From: Micractinium sp. NFX-FRZ
Lineage: Eukaryota; Chlorophyta; Trebouxiophyceae; Chlorellales; Chlorellaceae
Reading direction: 5' to 3'
Length of the DNA stretch: 64,000 bases
Assembly (NCBI GenBank): GCA_029339195.1
Contig: JAPTJF010000166.1
Span: 1 to 64,000 of the forward strand
Both the position numbers and the translations under genes were made by a program. Positions 47,633 to 64,000 of this stretch are shown one piece after another (positions within the stretch are counted from its first letter, which is position 1; each line of letters opens with the position of its first letter). The notes under the pieces are model-generated. The model did not search any database. It was not told the DNA's origin and was given only the letters and a program-made list of their open reading frames with translations.

Positions 47633-47981
47633 ATCCGGCTGCTTAAAACCGAAATGAGTTCAAGGGAGCACCAGTGCCTTCATTGTACAAGCCACCGCAT
47701 ACAGTGCCCTCTGCAAATGCGTTCTGCAGCTTGCACCCTAAAAAAATCCGCTGGCCATTGGGGCCCTCTGTTTCAGCAAACCTGCTGTGCTGTTTGAGAG
47801 CAGGACAATCACACCAGCCCTGCATGGGCTTGAGGGCACCCAGCCCTGTGTGATATTTCTTGGCACGGCTGCCGTGACTAATCGCCGCAGCTGAGCTGGC
47901 AGGCCGCGGCAGCAGTCCCAGCATGGAAAGGATCGTGCTTGTGTTGCGATCACGCTTGTTCACGTGTACTGTTGATCCACC
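47633..47981. other. 5' region of the transaldolase-like gene
   Basis: This is the presumed promoter and 5' UTR. A minus-strand frame of 129 codons (47643-48032) covers it and the first codons of the next gene but shows no family I recognise. Confidence 0.4.
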
Positions 47982-50900
47982 ATGCAGCTCGCAGCAGCAC
48001 CAACTGCGGCCGCCCTGCCCGCCCGGGCTCAACCTGCTGCTCGCCGGGCTCGCCGAGTGCCGATTGTGCAGGCTTCCGCCCGCTCGGAGCAGTATGTCTC
48101 CCCCTCATCTCGCACGTCGTCCACGGAGCTCATGCGGCTCGAGCAGCTCTCCACGGTGAGAGGCTGATTGGGTGTCGGGCCGCTCTGCCGGGCGCGTCCC
48201 AGCGTCCCACACATGTTTGTGTCAGGTCAGCGTCTGAAAGCGACAGTGCCAGCCCGTCCCGACACGCCGCCACCCCGGGGTTGCCATGCCCCGCCCTCCC
48301 TCCCGCCCCCCTGTTTTGGCCGGTTGCAGGTCGTTCCTGACGTGCTCCTCAGCCAGTCGCTGCAACAGCTGGAGACCCCCAAGGCAGCCACCAGCTCCCG
48401 CTCTGTGCTGGCAGGAATCATGAGCATCCCTGCCAGCATGCGCCGCTACCAGGTGCACCAGCTGTGTGTGGGGCGAGGGCTTGTCTGTCGCCGCCACTGC
48501 CGCCCGCTGGAGCTGCAAACTCTGCCCTCACCGAACCATTATTTGTGTGACGACCTCGGTTCACCTCTGCCTTTTCTCCTGCGCCTGCACTGATGCGTTA
48601 TGCGGCAACCTTGGCAGTTCTGCTCGTGGATGCAGCTCCACCAGTACCCTGCAAGCTTGGGGGCTAATTCCGGTCTGTTACCGTTGTGCCCTTCCTGCAG
48701 TTTGCAATTGAGCAGGCCCGCTTCTATGACAAGTGCAACCTGGACGTGGCCGGAGACAAGGTGGCCTGCCAGGTATGCACCTGCACCTTTCTGGACACAA
48801 GTGGGGCTGCTCTGTGCATGCGCACTTGTTCTTGCACTTGCCTGCATCGTCGCCCTGGCTGCCATATACCCGATTCCCACCCCGCATTGACCACAGAGCG
48901 CACTGCGCCCTTTCCCACGCCTGTCAAGCTTCAACCTTGCATGTCAGTGCAACACATACTTCCTGCCTTCAGGTGGACAAGGCGCTGGTGAATGTGGGCT
49001 CCATGTTTCTGGAGCAGGTCAGCGGCCGTGTGAGCACCGAGGTGGACCCGCGCATTGCCTTTGACACAGGTGTGTGTTCTGTGTTTTCATTGGGCCGTTG
49101 GTCTGCTTGTAGGCCTGGGCAGTCGCGATTTGCTCCAACACCAAGACATGGCCTGGAGGCAGCTGTTTGCCCTGTTTGGCCGGCTCCCGTGCGCATCCAC
49201 CCCCCGCCTGTTGATTTGCAGCCAGCCAGACTGTTAGAAGCGTATGCACAGAGATGTTCTGGGTGCCGTTCCGCCCCCGCACGCCTCCAGCTCCCCACAT
49301 TCCTGCACTCCACACTGCCCCCTGCAGCCAAGCTGGTGGCCCGTGGGCGTTCGCTGGTTGACATGTACAAGGAGGTTGGGGTGGACAAGGACCGCGTGCT
49401 GCTGCGCATGCCCGCCACCTGGGCTGCCATCCAGGCGGGCAAGCAGCTGGAGGCTGAGGGCATCGCCTGCCACCTGGTGCTGGTGTACAGGTGGGGCGGG
49501 CCTCTGGGGATGTGTACCGCCTGTGCAGGGCTATGTTTCAGGCAGGCAGGAAGACCTGCTCAGTTTCGAAGGGCTCTAGTGCCGCTCGAGATGGCCTTGG
49601 TGCCCCTGCCCCCCACCCCCACCACAAGTCCCGCCACACCAGTCTGTTCAGGCTTCTTGGTTCTGGTTGCTCGCCTCAACGCTCACGCCTTTTGTGTCCT
49701 TGTTGACATCGTTGCTCTGCCCCTTGCCCCCCCCCCCCCCCCCCCCCCATCTCCTTGCACCCTGCAGCTTTGTGCAAGGCGCAGCAGCTGCGCAGAACGG
49801 CATCAGCGTGGTGCAGCCAAATGTGGGGCGCCTGCACGACTGGTACAACCGGCACCCGGGCGTGATTCGGGACCCCAACGTGAGCAGCTTGAAGATGAGA
49901 GTGTGTTTGGCCGCAGCGCAGTAATGGGAGGGTGTGTGCCAGCACAGAACGCTTGCTCTATCGCAACAGGGGGGTGGTGGGGGACATGGCCCAGCGCAAC
50001 AGGAGGAGCTGGGGATTTGCTTGCACACAGATTTTTGTTGGTGCGTACCTAGAACCCAACGACCAGGCTGCAAGGACACTTTGCTCTGGAACATGAACTG
50101 TATGCTACCCCTGAATCAATGTCTGTGCAGGGTTCCTCGCTTCTGGAGGCGGGTGCCATGGCCAGGGCGGGCTATGGCGCCAGCCAGGTCAACCCGGGGG
50201 TGGTGCTGGTGGAGAAGCTCTACAACTACGCACAGGTGAGCAGCTGCAGCGCTGCCGTATTCAAATGTGGTTCGTGAGCCAAGCGCGTGGCTTTAGCTTG
50301 CACTTCTAGCGCCAGTGCAACACCTTCCATGCTGTGTCCAACGTATGCACTCACCTCCCCGCCTGCCTGCGTCTGTTTTCACGCCTGCAGAAGTACCACG
50401 GCGGCAAGACCAAGGTGATGGCCTCTGGGCTGCGCACCAAGGCGGAGGCTCTGGCGCTGGCGGGCTGCGACTTTCTGGTTGTGGTGAGCCGGGGGGCGCC
50501 GGGGGCTTGAGCAAGAGTGGCTCTCGCCACTTGTGCTTGTCGATGTTTCAGCTGAGGCCTGCTCTTCTGCCTCCAGTGGAGCCGTTCATCCTAGTTTGTG
50601 CGGTGACAGCGCGCAGGCAGCGGGTGACGTGGCCACGTATTGCCCACTCTCCTGCCGTTCTGCCATCCAGTCATGTTGCAACCCAATGTGCCATTGTGTT
50701 CCTGCACCACTCGCTTCGCAGGGCCCCAAGGTGCTGACTGCCCTGGACAGCGCCACCACGTTGGATGGCTACAACACGGGGCTGTCTGCTGCCGAGGATG
50801 TGCCGGGCAGCGTGGAGCCGCGCCTGAGCCCGCAGCTGGCGCAGCAGGCGGAGTTCCTTCCGCAGGAGTTGGACAGTGTGGATGGTGAGGGAGGTTCGGA

Positions 50901-51422
50901 GGCAGGCACATTCTAGGGAGGCGTGGTGGCACTCCTGTCAGAGGGCGGGCAGGAGGAATTACGCTTGCCTGCAGGGCGGCTTTGCGAATCAGCCCCGAAA
51001 CCCGTATTTGTCACTAGATTATTGTGACATTACACTGACCTGCTGGCGCTCACATACTTCCTCTTTGTCCTCCTTGCGTCGATCCCTCCTGTGGAGATGC
51101 GGTCCAACGGGCGCCCGCCTGGGCCATGGCTGCAACTTGCCTGTCGCTTCCCCATCTCCCGTTCTGCCATCCCTGCCTACAGACGGATAGTTCAATGAGC
51201 ACCTGGGCACGGCTCCATGTGACCTGCCGTACCATGTTGCTTCTGTGCCTGCCGACAGTCTCTCCATTGTCCTTGTCCCTTTATCCCCCTGCAGAGAGCC
51301 GCTTCAACGAGCTCCTGGGCATGGCCGCGCACGACCTGCTGACGGAAGGCGTGAGCCGCCTGGTGGAGGATGCCAACCGACTGGAGCCCTACTTCCTTAA
51401 TCTGGCGGGAGGGCAGGAGTGA
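47982..51422 (+). CDS. Transaldolase homologue, plastid-type, Schiff-base lysine replaced
   Basis: Transaldolases move a dihydroxyacetone unit between sugar phosphates in the pentose phosphate pathway. Exons: 47982-48155, 48330-48452, 48701-48772, 48973-49069, 49328-49490, 49768-49879, 50131-50235, 50391-50483, 50722-50884, 51295-51422, giving 409 residues. The first 35 or so residues (Ala, Arg, Gln, Pro-rich, then VQASA) look like a plastid transit peptide. Barrel motifs are clear: STEVDPRIAFDT, ATWAAIQAGKQLEAEGI, PNVGRLHDWY and ALAGCDFLVVGP. In E. coli TalB the catalytic lysine (K132) stands in LIKLASTW; here the match is LLRMPATW, with Arg182. The stretch aligned to the DATTNPS motif reads KAATSSRS. 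Classical activity is therefore doubtful. The glutamate of STEVD is kept. Confidence 0.9.
49727..49748 (+). repeat. Poly-C tract of 22 bases in an intron
   Basis: An uninterrupted run of C sits just 5' of the acceptor of a transaldolase-like intron. The minus strand could form a G-quadruplex, and the plus strand serves as a C-only pyrimidine tract. Confidence 0.95.
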
Positions 51423-52004
51423 GGGCATGCGGCAGGGGTATCTTGCTAGCGCACAATTTTCGCAGCGTTGGTTGCTAGTGAGCAATTTTGAGTTTTGAAT
51501 GGATCCCGTGCTTCTGCTGCGGCCCTCGAGTTGCCAGCCCGTTCCCTTAGTGTGGCTGAGTTGCCGGCCCGTCCCATAGCGCCCCATGATTATGCTAGCA
51601 CTGCCTCCCTGCATATAGTTCGACCCTGCCCTCCAGTCTGCCTGTTGTTGCAACCCCACCATTGTCATGTTACAGCTGTTGTTCAAACGTCCATGGTTTG
51701 CGTGAATGATGCCCCGACAAAACAAGAGGAGCGGGCACAGCAGAGGGGGGTGGCCCACAGAGTGGTAGGGTACAAGATACACGGAGGGGAGAGGGGAGGG
51801 GAAAAAGAGGGGCAGGGCGGAGGCAGGATACAAGTTACAGCACGGCCTGCCCGACCCCCTTGGTGCGTTGGCTGGGAGAGGACGGCACACACCACTGCTC
51901 TGCTGCGCCCATAAAGACCTTGCACAGGCTGCCCAGCGTTCAGCTAAGCTACAACTCAAAACCGCTTGCATGTGTGCAGGCAGGGGGCCCGCGGTAAGCG
52001 GTGC
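51423..52004. other. Convergent 3' region of transaldolase-like gene and ATG8
   Basis: TTACA motifs at about 51671 and 51833 read TGTAA on the minus strand and could end the ATG8 transcript. No gene is seen. Confidence 0.45.
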
Positions 52005-53376
<1,372 letters not shown>

Positions 53377-53465
53377 GTTGTTCACCGAAGCGGGCGGCCT
53401 GAATTTCAGGCTGAAGCGCTGCAGACGCTGGTTCTGCGACGCGGGACGGTTTGAATGTCACCAAA
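53377..53465. promoter_or_regulatory. Short 5' region of ATG8
   Basis: The 89 bp between the ATG8 start and repeat R2 are the only unique sequence directly upstream, so part of the ATG8 promoter or 5' UTR may come from R2. Confidence 0.35.
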
Positions 53466-53629
53466 GACACCACAAATTCCAGGCTGCAGCACCCGGTCGC
53501 AAAATCCACCCTCTGGCACCCCAACATCCCGCCACCCTGTCGCCAGCTACGCTTCGCCGTTTTCTTGCAGAGCTCCCTTACAGGCCCCAGGTTGTTCAAT
53601 CAGCTTGCATGAAGACATAGTCACTAAAA
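53466..53629 (+). repeat. Direct repeat R2, left copy (about 165 bp)
   Basis: It is about 95% identical to 55323-55492, apart from a 6-bp gap. Shared: CACAAATTCCAGGCTGCAGC at the left end and GCATGAAGACATAGTCACTA at the right end. It carries TGTAA on the minus strand (CCTGTAAGGG). Confidence 0.95.
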
Positions 53630-54570
53630 TGTGCCTGCACAGAGGACCGAACTACTGAGGGAAGACACATCCGGCTTGCAGGAGGGAGGGAGGGAAGACC
53701 AGGAACGCTGCCCCATCCCTGCACTGCCCTGCCCCACGGTATGCAGCAATGCAATCTGTCGAATCTGTGGCCGCGCTACCAGCAGCTGCGGCCGACAGGC
53801 GGTTGCATTACATCTCCCACAGCGCTGCGATACACATTTGCTGATGCGAGGGAGGAGTCCTGAAAGAAAACAGGCAGGGGGGATGAACAGCAGAGCAGTG
53901 GAATGGCCAAGTCAATCAGCAAGCTTGTGCAGCTCAATGCGGGGAGCTTAAGAAACGGGTAATTTACAAGCAAAGGAAGGTGAGGCTGGGGAGGTGTCTA
54001 AAGCAGCCAGCAAGGTGCAATGCAAGGCGCAATGTGCACCAAGGAAACAAGGGCAGGAGAGGCACGTGGCTGCCGTGGCGCGCTGCAGGGGAATGCATGC
54101 CGCGCCGGCGCAAGGCATACACAGCATGTGGGCCTGCCTTGCTGCCGCTGTGCCGCGTCTCGGTGGCGGGCCGGGCTGCAGCAGGCTGCCTGTAGCCTAT
54201 GGTTGCTGCTGAGGCGCGGGCACGCCGCCACCAGCGCGTGCCTGATGTGGCCCACTGGGGGTCCAGGGCACTGAAAGGTGCTGGCTCAGCTTCAGCGCCT
54301 CAAAGTGCCCCAGTGGTTTACCTGCAGGCGAAAGGAAAGCACGGGAGCAGTGAGGAAGCAAGGCAAAATGACCTCCACTCGCGTTTCTGGAAAGTCGAGG
54401 GCTTGAACATTGCTAAATTAAGAATTTAACAGAATATTTATGACCTGCGCTCACATTGATGCTCGCAAACTACTACCACGCATCAACCCGCCTGGTGCCA
54501 TGACCCAACAGCCACCAAACTTCCCGCCCATGCAACTTCAAGAACCTGACCCTAGAACATTTCAAGGACC
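53630..54570. other. Spacer between R2 and the small membrane protein gene
   Basis: No gene is seen. A minus-strand stretch at about 54197-54322, behind a good acceptor, reads GKPLGHFEALKLSQHL in one frame but does not join in phase to the upstream gene. Confidence 0.4.
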
Positions 54571-55062
54571 TTACCCAAAAATCGACAGCGCTCCGAATAG
54601 GGCCAACAGCATAAGGCACGCCATCCCGGGGAGGCCCGTGAAGGCGCAGTAGACAGCAGAGACTAGGAAGTAGCCGATTAAAAACCGCCCGACTTGACTC
54701 CCCTGCTGGGGTGGCCGCCTGTGCTCGTCTGGCAGAGCACGCGGCGGTGCGTCACTGGCCGCGCCCCCGTCCGGCGCCACAGGAGCGGGCACTGCTGCAG
54801 CCGGCGTGCGACGCAGGCCGCCTCGGCGCCGCGCCAGCAGCAGCCGGCCTGCAAGAGAAGGCATTCATGGGCAGCCGAAGCAGAGTGGGCAGCCTGCTTT
54901 TGGCCGAGCGCGCCCACCCTCATGGTCCTGGTTTACCTACCTGGCTTCAAGCAAGCCAGGCAAAGCCGGGAAGACCTCACCTGTGTGGTGGAGGCCCGCC
55001 GGGCGGGTTAGCCCCGCAAATGGCCCAGGGCTGAGGCGGCTCAGCCTCGCCATGGCCGCCAT
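54571..55062 (-). CDS. Unrecognised 119-residue membrane protein
   Basis: I do not recognise this family. Exons, 5' to 3': 55062-54981 and 54848-54571, joining to 119 residues. The N-terminus (MAAMARLSRLSPGPFAGLTR) and following Arg/Ala/Pro-rich stretch of about 60 residues without hydrophobic runs look like an organelle presequence. A short linker (PDEHRRPPQQGSQ) leads to a C-terminal hydrophobic block of about 36 residues (RFLIGYFLVSAVYCAFTG, then MACLMLLALFGALSIFG) that would form one or two membrane helices. The layout recalls the small membrane protein pair elsewhere in the window, but the sequences are not alike. It stands between the two R2 repeats. Confidence 0.6.
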
Positions 55063-55322
55063 GGCTCCCTTGTGTGCCGAGAGCGTGAGCGGATGCGTGC
55101 CTACGATCGAATGGTGCGTTGCAGGTCGCTGAAAGACGGTAGAGGTCTGTTTGGTTCTTGGCGCGCCAGGTGGCAAGACAATGCAACAGGTCTACCAAGG
55201 ACTGGAACCCACATTGAGTGATTGTCTGTCCCCCCCTACTGCACCAGGATTGGTTTCACCTCTCTGTAGAGAAGCGGGTCCAGCAGAAACACGCCACAGT
55301 GAGCTGCGCACTGGCCACTCGA

Positions 55323-55492
55323 GATACCACAAATTCCAGGCTGCAGCACCCGATCGCAAAATCCACCCTCTGGTGGCGGCACCCCAACATCCCGCCACCC
55401 TGTCGCCAGCTGCGCTTCGCCGTTTTCTTGCAGAGCTCCCTTACAGGCCCCAGGTTGTTCATTCAGCTTGCATGAAGACATAGTCACTAAAA
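55323..55492 (+). repeat. Direct repeat R2, right copy (about 170 bp)
   Basis: Partner of 53466-53629, same orientation. It lies 48 bp past the stop of the GT61-type gene, so on the minus strand it is that gene's 3' UTR, with a TGTAA about 100 bp after the stop, and it lies 260 bp upstream of the small membrane protein start. Confidence 0.95.
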
Positions 55493-55540
55493 CAGGCATC
55501 AATGCGGTCATGACAGTGCGTGCAAAGGTCGCTGGCTTCT

Positions 55541-58397
55541 TCAGCTGGCGGCGCAGACCGAGTGGTGGTCACCGCCGTAGGTGATGTTGTGAGCGCCGAC
55601 GTGCCACCACCACTGCCCGCTGCGCCACAGCTCCCAGTATCGCTGCATATCGCCGCCAGTCTCCGCCACCTACAAATGAGTAACGCCAGGGCACAGGGCG
55701 GGGTTGAAGGGACTGGGGCGCAGCCAGCGTGAGCGTTGCTGCCTGCTGCCCTGCCAGGCAGTGCTGCGGTGTGCACTCACCCCATCACTCCCCTGCGCCT
55801 CACCTGCCGCAGCGCCGTCTCCAGCGCCTCCCACCGCACAATGACGTTGCGGTTCTTCACATACTGGTTTGCCGCGCCCGCGCCTGCTGCCTCTGCTGGA
55901 GAGGGCTGCCAGGCGCCAGGGTCGCAGCCCTGCAGCACCCACCACAGCACTTGGGACTCCTTGTCCTGCACAGCCAACAACAGGGGCAGGCGGAGGCAAG
56001 GAAACTCCGTTCAAGGGAGGCCACAGCTAGTGGACGTGCGGCATGGAGACACACCTGCTACCTGCCTGAAGTAGCGCCATCCTGCCATTCCCCACAACAA
56101 CTCAGGGCGCTAGGCACAAGCTCAGCAGCATGTTCCCGCCATGCGACTGCTCCCCCATCCAGCTACCCACCTCAGCGTTGAACAGCGGGTCCTGCAGGTG
56201 CGGTGGGTGGGTGTCAAACCCGAAGGCCTGCACCTCTATCATGCTGCTGCCGGGCCGCATGAGCCAGCCGTTTGCCAGGTTGGCGCCGTGCACGCCCACC
56301 ATTACATCTGCCAGCTGCGCTGCTGTCATGCCGCTCACAAGATCGGTGATCTCTATCTGCACACCACGTTGGTGACAGTATCAAGAGTAAAACAAATACG
56401 GATCAGGCAGGGACTTGGCATGCACGTGTGCAGGCATCAAGATGAGGTGAGCAGCAGGGGGTGCTGTCAGCGGCAGCGGCAGCGCTGCCCGCACAGGGAC
56501 GCTTCACACGTGTCCAGCATGAAGCTATATGCAAGGCACCATTTGGAAATGCAAGCAGCGGGGCTGTTGCCCACCCACCTCCCAGCAATTGGCTGTAAAT
56601 GTGCGTCCCGCCGCGCTGGTATGCCGCCACAAGTTGCAGCGCCGCAGCAACTCCTGAATGTTCAGAATCTGGCGGGTGTCCCCCTGCCGCTTCTGAAACA
56701 CCACATTCAGCACCGGTATGGCCGCGCCTGCGTCTTTGGCCCTATCAACAGCTGCTGCAGGTTCTGCTGCGGGTGCCGCAACTGAAGCAGCAGCGCTGTC
56801 CTGTGCGCCAACAGCGCTGCTGGAAGTGCCGACCCGCTCCTGTATGTCCGACGGCAGCAGGTGGCGGTATGCCTCCACGACGTGTCGCCCATAACCATGG
56901 AGCGGCCAGCGTGTGATGTTCAGGCCGTGGGTGCAGATGAGCATGCTTTCAAAGCATCGCCGGTGGTCACCCTCTGCACTGGGGAGCGGCCCAGGCTGCA
57001 CATGGGAGGCAGCGTCTGGCGGCTGCAAAGCAGGTGTGAAGAGGGGGCACGGGGGTTGTCTACCATGTGTCCTGGAACACTGACGCCGGGTGGCCAGGTA
57101 TAGGGCATGCACAGTGAAGCAGGATCGCTGGACAAGGCCACGGCACGCCGTGCAGGGAGCAGCCGCGCAACATGACCAGCCGGCGCCCCGGTGCATCTCA
57201 CGCACCAGCCGTGTTGCAAAGTCTGCCCACGTCTCCACCCGGAGCGGCGACATGGCCTGCAGCAGCTGGTAGTTAAACCCTGGCAGAGCCAGGCCTTCTG
57301 CTGTCACCGGCACCAGCTTGATGCTGTCCTTCCAAGGGGTGTCCTCAATGAATCCAAACAGCTTGGCAGCGTTGTCTGCGACAAACAGCAGATGGGGGAT
57401 GGCACACAAACAGACACAAACACACAGCACAGGGAGTGAACACAGGGTTGTGTTCAGGCCAGGAGTGCCCGGCTGCGGCTGGTGCTTCAACATAAGCCGT
57501 GCGACACGGTCGATGCCTGGAAGCGCACCTCGCAGGAAGTGCCCAAAGTTTGTCATCCAAAAGGGGTACCACACCACAGGGACGGTGCATTTAGAGAACT
57601 GCGGCTCTCGCAGGTACTCGGCACCCTCGTTCTTGGCCTGCCCACGGCTGCGAATGGAGGCCAGGGGGTAGTTGAACAGGCCGTGCTGCAGCGTGGGATT
57701 GGCAAGGCGGTGGCAGGTATGAGCTAGCCATGAGAACTGCGGCACGGCTGCATGCGGACAGTTTCTACTGCTGTGCCACAGGCAGGAGCAAGGTATTTCT
57801 TACTTACCCCGTTGCGGTACGTGTAGATGTACTGCCCATAGTTGCCCTCTGCAGCAAACGTGGGAGCCTCCTCCCCGCCGCCATTGGGCGCCGGCTGGTA
57901 GCGGTCATCATACAGGATCAGACCTCCTGCACATGATGGCAAGAAACGGAGCAAGTTGGTGGCCGTTACTGGCGGGAGAGCAGGGCTTGCCAGACCATGA
58001 AGTGGAGACGCCAAGTCACGCGTGCCTGTGCTGCATGTTCGAGTCAGCAAGCTGCCGGAACTGCCCGACACCATTCCTGCCTGCCTGCCTGACCCCTGGA
58101 CCTACCTTGGTCCACACAGACCTTGGTCACTAGGTGGCAGCTGCTGGACCACGCGGAGGATGCCACCTCTGCTGGGGTGGGGCAGGCCTGCTGGTGCAGC
58201 GCGGCATCGCCGCCGACCAGATCTTGGCCGCCACCTGCGCCCCCGAAAGGCGCCGCGAAGAAGAGAGAGGCACTGCGAGAGCCACAAAATCCCCTGCTGT
58301 CCCGCAGGAACACTGCGGTTAGCACCAGCGCCGCAACAACGGCCCCAGAGACGCCCAGAACATGGGAGCGGACGGTGCGCAGCGCGGCAACACCCAT
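55541..58397 (-). CDS. GT61-type (DUF563) glycosyltransferase
   Basis: Probably a Golgi type II membrane glycosyltransferase of the family that includes plant beta-1,2-xylosyltransferase and EOGT; acceptor unknown. Exons, 5' to 3': 58397-58106, 57926-57808, 57736 to about 57440, 57375-57206, 57022-56579, 56356-56171, 55965-55804, 55669-55541. Residues about 10-31 form the signal anchor (SHVLGVSGAVVAALVLTAVF). Family marks: WYPFWMTNFGHFL, CFESMLICTHGLNITRWP, NVVFQKRQGDTRQILN and the signature stretch LADVMVGVHGANLANGWLM with SSMIEVQAFGFD. The C-terminus has WWWHVGAHNITYGGDHHS. The donor of the third exon is not certain because the frame stays open through that short intron. Confidence 0.85.
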
Positions 58398-58897
58398 GTT
58401 AGGGTCGATTGTGCAGGAGCCATAAATGCCCGTGCCAGCAGAGTCAAGGCCGGCAGAGTCTAACTTTCTGCCAGCTCATTTCACGGCACAGCACGCGGGT
58501 GAGCCGGCTTTCTGTCCCTATTCACGCGCATTTTCCAGCGGCTCCTTCCGGTGCTGCATTCTGACTGCTTTGACACACCTGTGCGGGCTTGTTGTCTTTG
58601 CCGCACCCACAAAGAACACCTGTTTCACCAGCGGGGCAACCTGCTGGGCATTCCATGAGGCTCGTGGCTTCCAGCCAGCCCGGTGTCGCCCAACAGCTGG
58701 TGGGCAGTGCTGAGGGGTGGGGCGGCGGCAGCGCCAAGCGGCGGCGGCGGCAGAGCAGGGGGCCATGCGCCGGGCAGTTTAGGGGATGGGTTTTACGCTA
58801 CTCAACCCAAAAGCGTTGGCGTGCAGAAAAGCTAACCCGGCTTCCTTTGCTCTTCCTGCAGACCCAGAGCAGGGCAGCACGCAGCTGCACCAGCAAC
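58398..58897. other. Divergent promoter region of GT61-type gene and isoleucyl-tRNA synthetase
   Basis: About 500 bp between two divergent starts should hold both promoters and 5' UTRs. A GGCGGCGGCGG stretch lies at about 58733-58752. No gene is seen. Confidence 0.5.

Positions 58898-64000
<5,103 letters not shown>

Noticed and set aside
47643..48032. Minus-strand open frame of 129 codons with several cysteines and a QRIFLGC stretch
   Set aside because: It overlaps the start of the transaldolase-like gene; the zinc-finger likeness is too weak and no splice partner is seen.

Overview
The window is nuclear DNA of a green alga, most likely a trebouxiophyte of the Chlorella group. The coding sequence is GC-rich with C or G at most third positions. 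Genes are cut into many small exons by introns of roughly 100-500 bp, nearly all with GT-AG ends. The gene set is that of a photosynthetic eukaryote: a plastid ATP/ADP translocator, PEP carboxylase, a plastid-type transaldolase homologue, an organellar isoleucyl-tRNA synthetase, MCM9, ATG8 and GCP3. There is no operon structure and no prokaryotic signature. Species identity is inference.

Layout, left to right: plastid ATP/ADP translocator (+, 5' end outside the window), signal peptidase subunit SPC3 (+), gamma-tubulin complex GCP3 (-), PEP carboxylase (-, 27 exons over 11 kb), nucleoporin SEH1 (+), an unrecognised 215-residue protein (-), a CysQ-type 3'(2'),5'-bisphosphate nucleotidase (-), a 910-residue protein with tandem 11-residue amphipathic repeats and two membrane segments (-), small membrane protein copy A (+), MCM9 helicase (-), copy B of the small membrane protein (+), a broken PP4R3/SMEK-like gene (+), a transaldolase homologue (+), ATG8 (-), a small membrane protein (-), a GT61-type glycosyltransferase (-) and an isoleucyl-tRNA synthetase (+, running off the right edge). 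I joined exons by hand. For every complete model except the GT61 gene (one splice site unresolved) the exon lengths add up to an open frame.

The most striking feature is not a gene. The introns of at least five unrelated genes (PEP carboxylase, CysQ, MCM9, ATG8, isoleucyl-tRNA synthetase) carry decayed partial copies of the neighbouring exon, usually with its splice site. I call these ghost exons. They range from nearly identical (ATG8) to barely recognisable, and in CysQ one exon seems to be present four times. This suggests a continuing process of local exon-edge duplication that builds intron length.

The second point of interest is 41.4-47.6 kb. Two direct repeats of about 330 bp (R1) enclose a duplicated small membrane-protein gene whose duplication edge lies 7 bp from the first recognisable codon of a truncated PP4R3-like gene. 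A second direct repeat (R2, about 165 bp) flanks another small gene at 53.5-55.5 kb. Single-gene oddities include a transaldolase homologue without its Schiff-base lysine, an ATG8 whose reading frame ends at the conjugation glycine, and two GC-AG introns.
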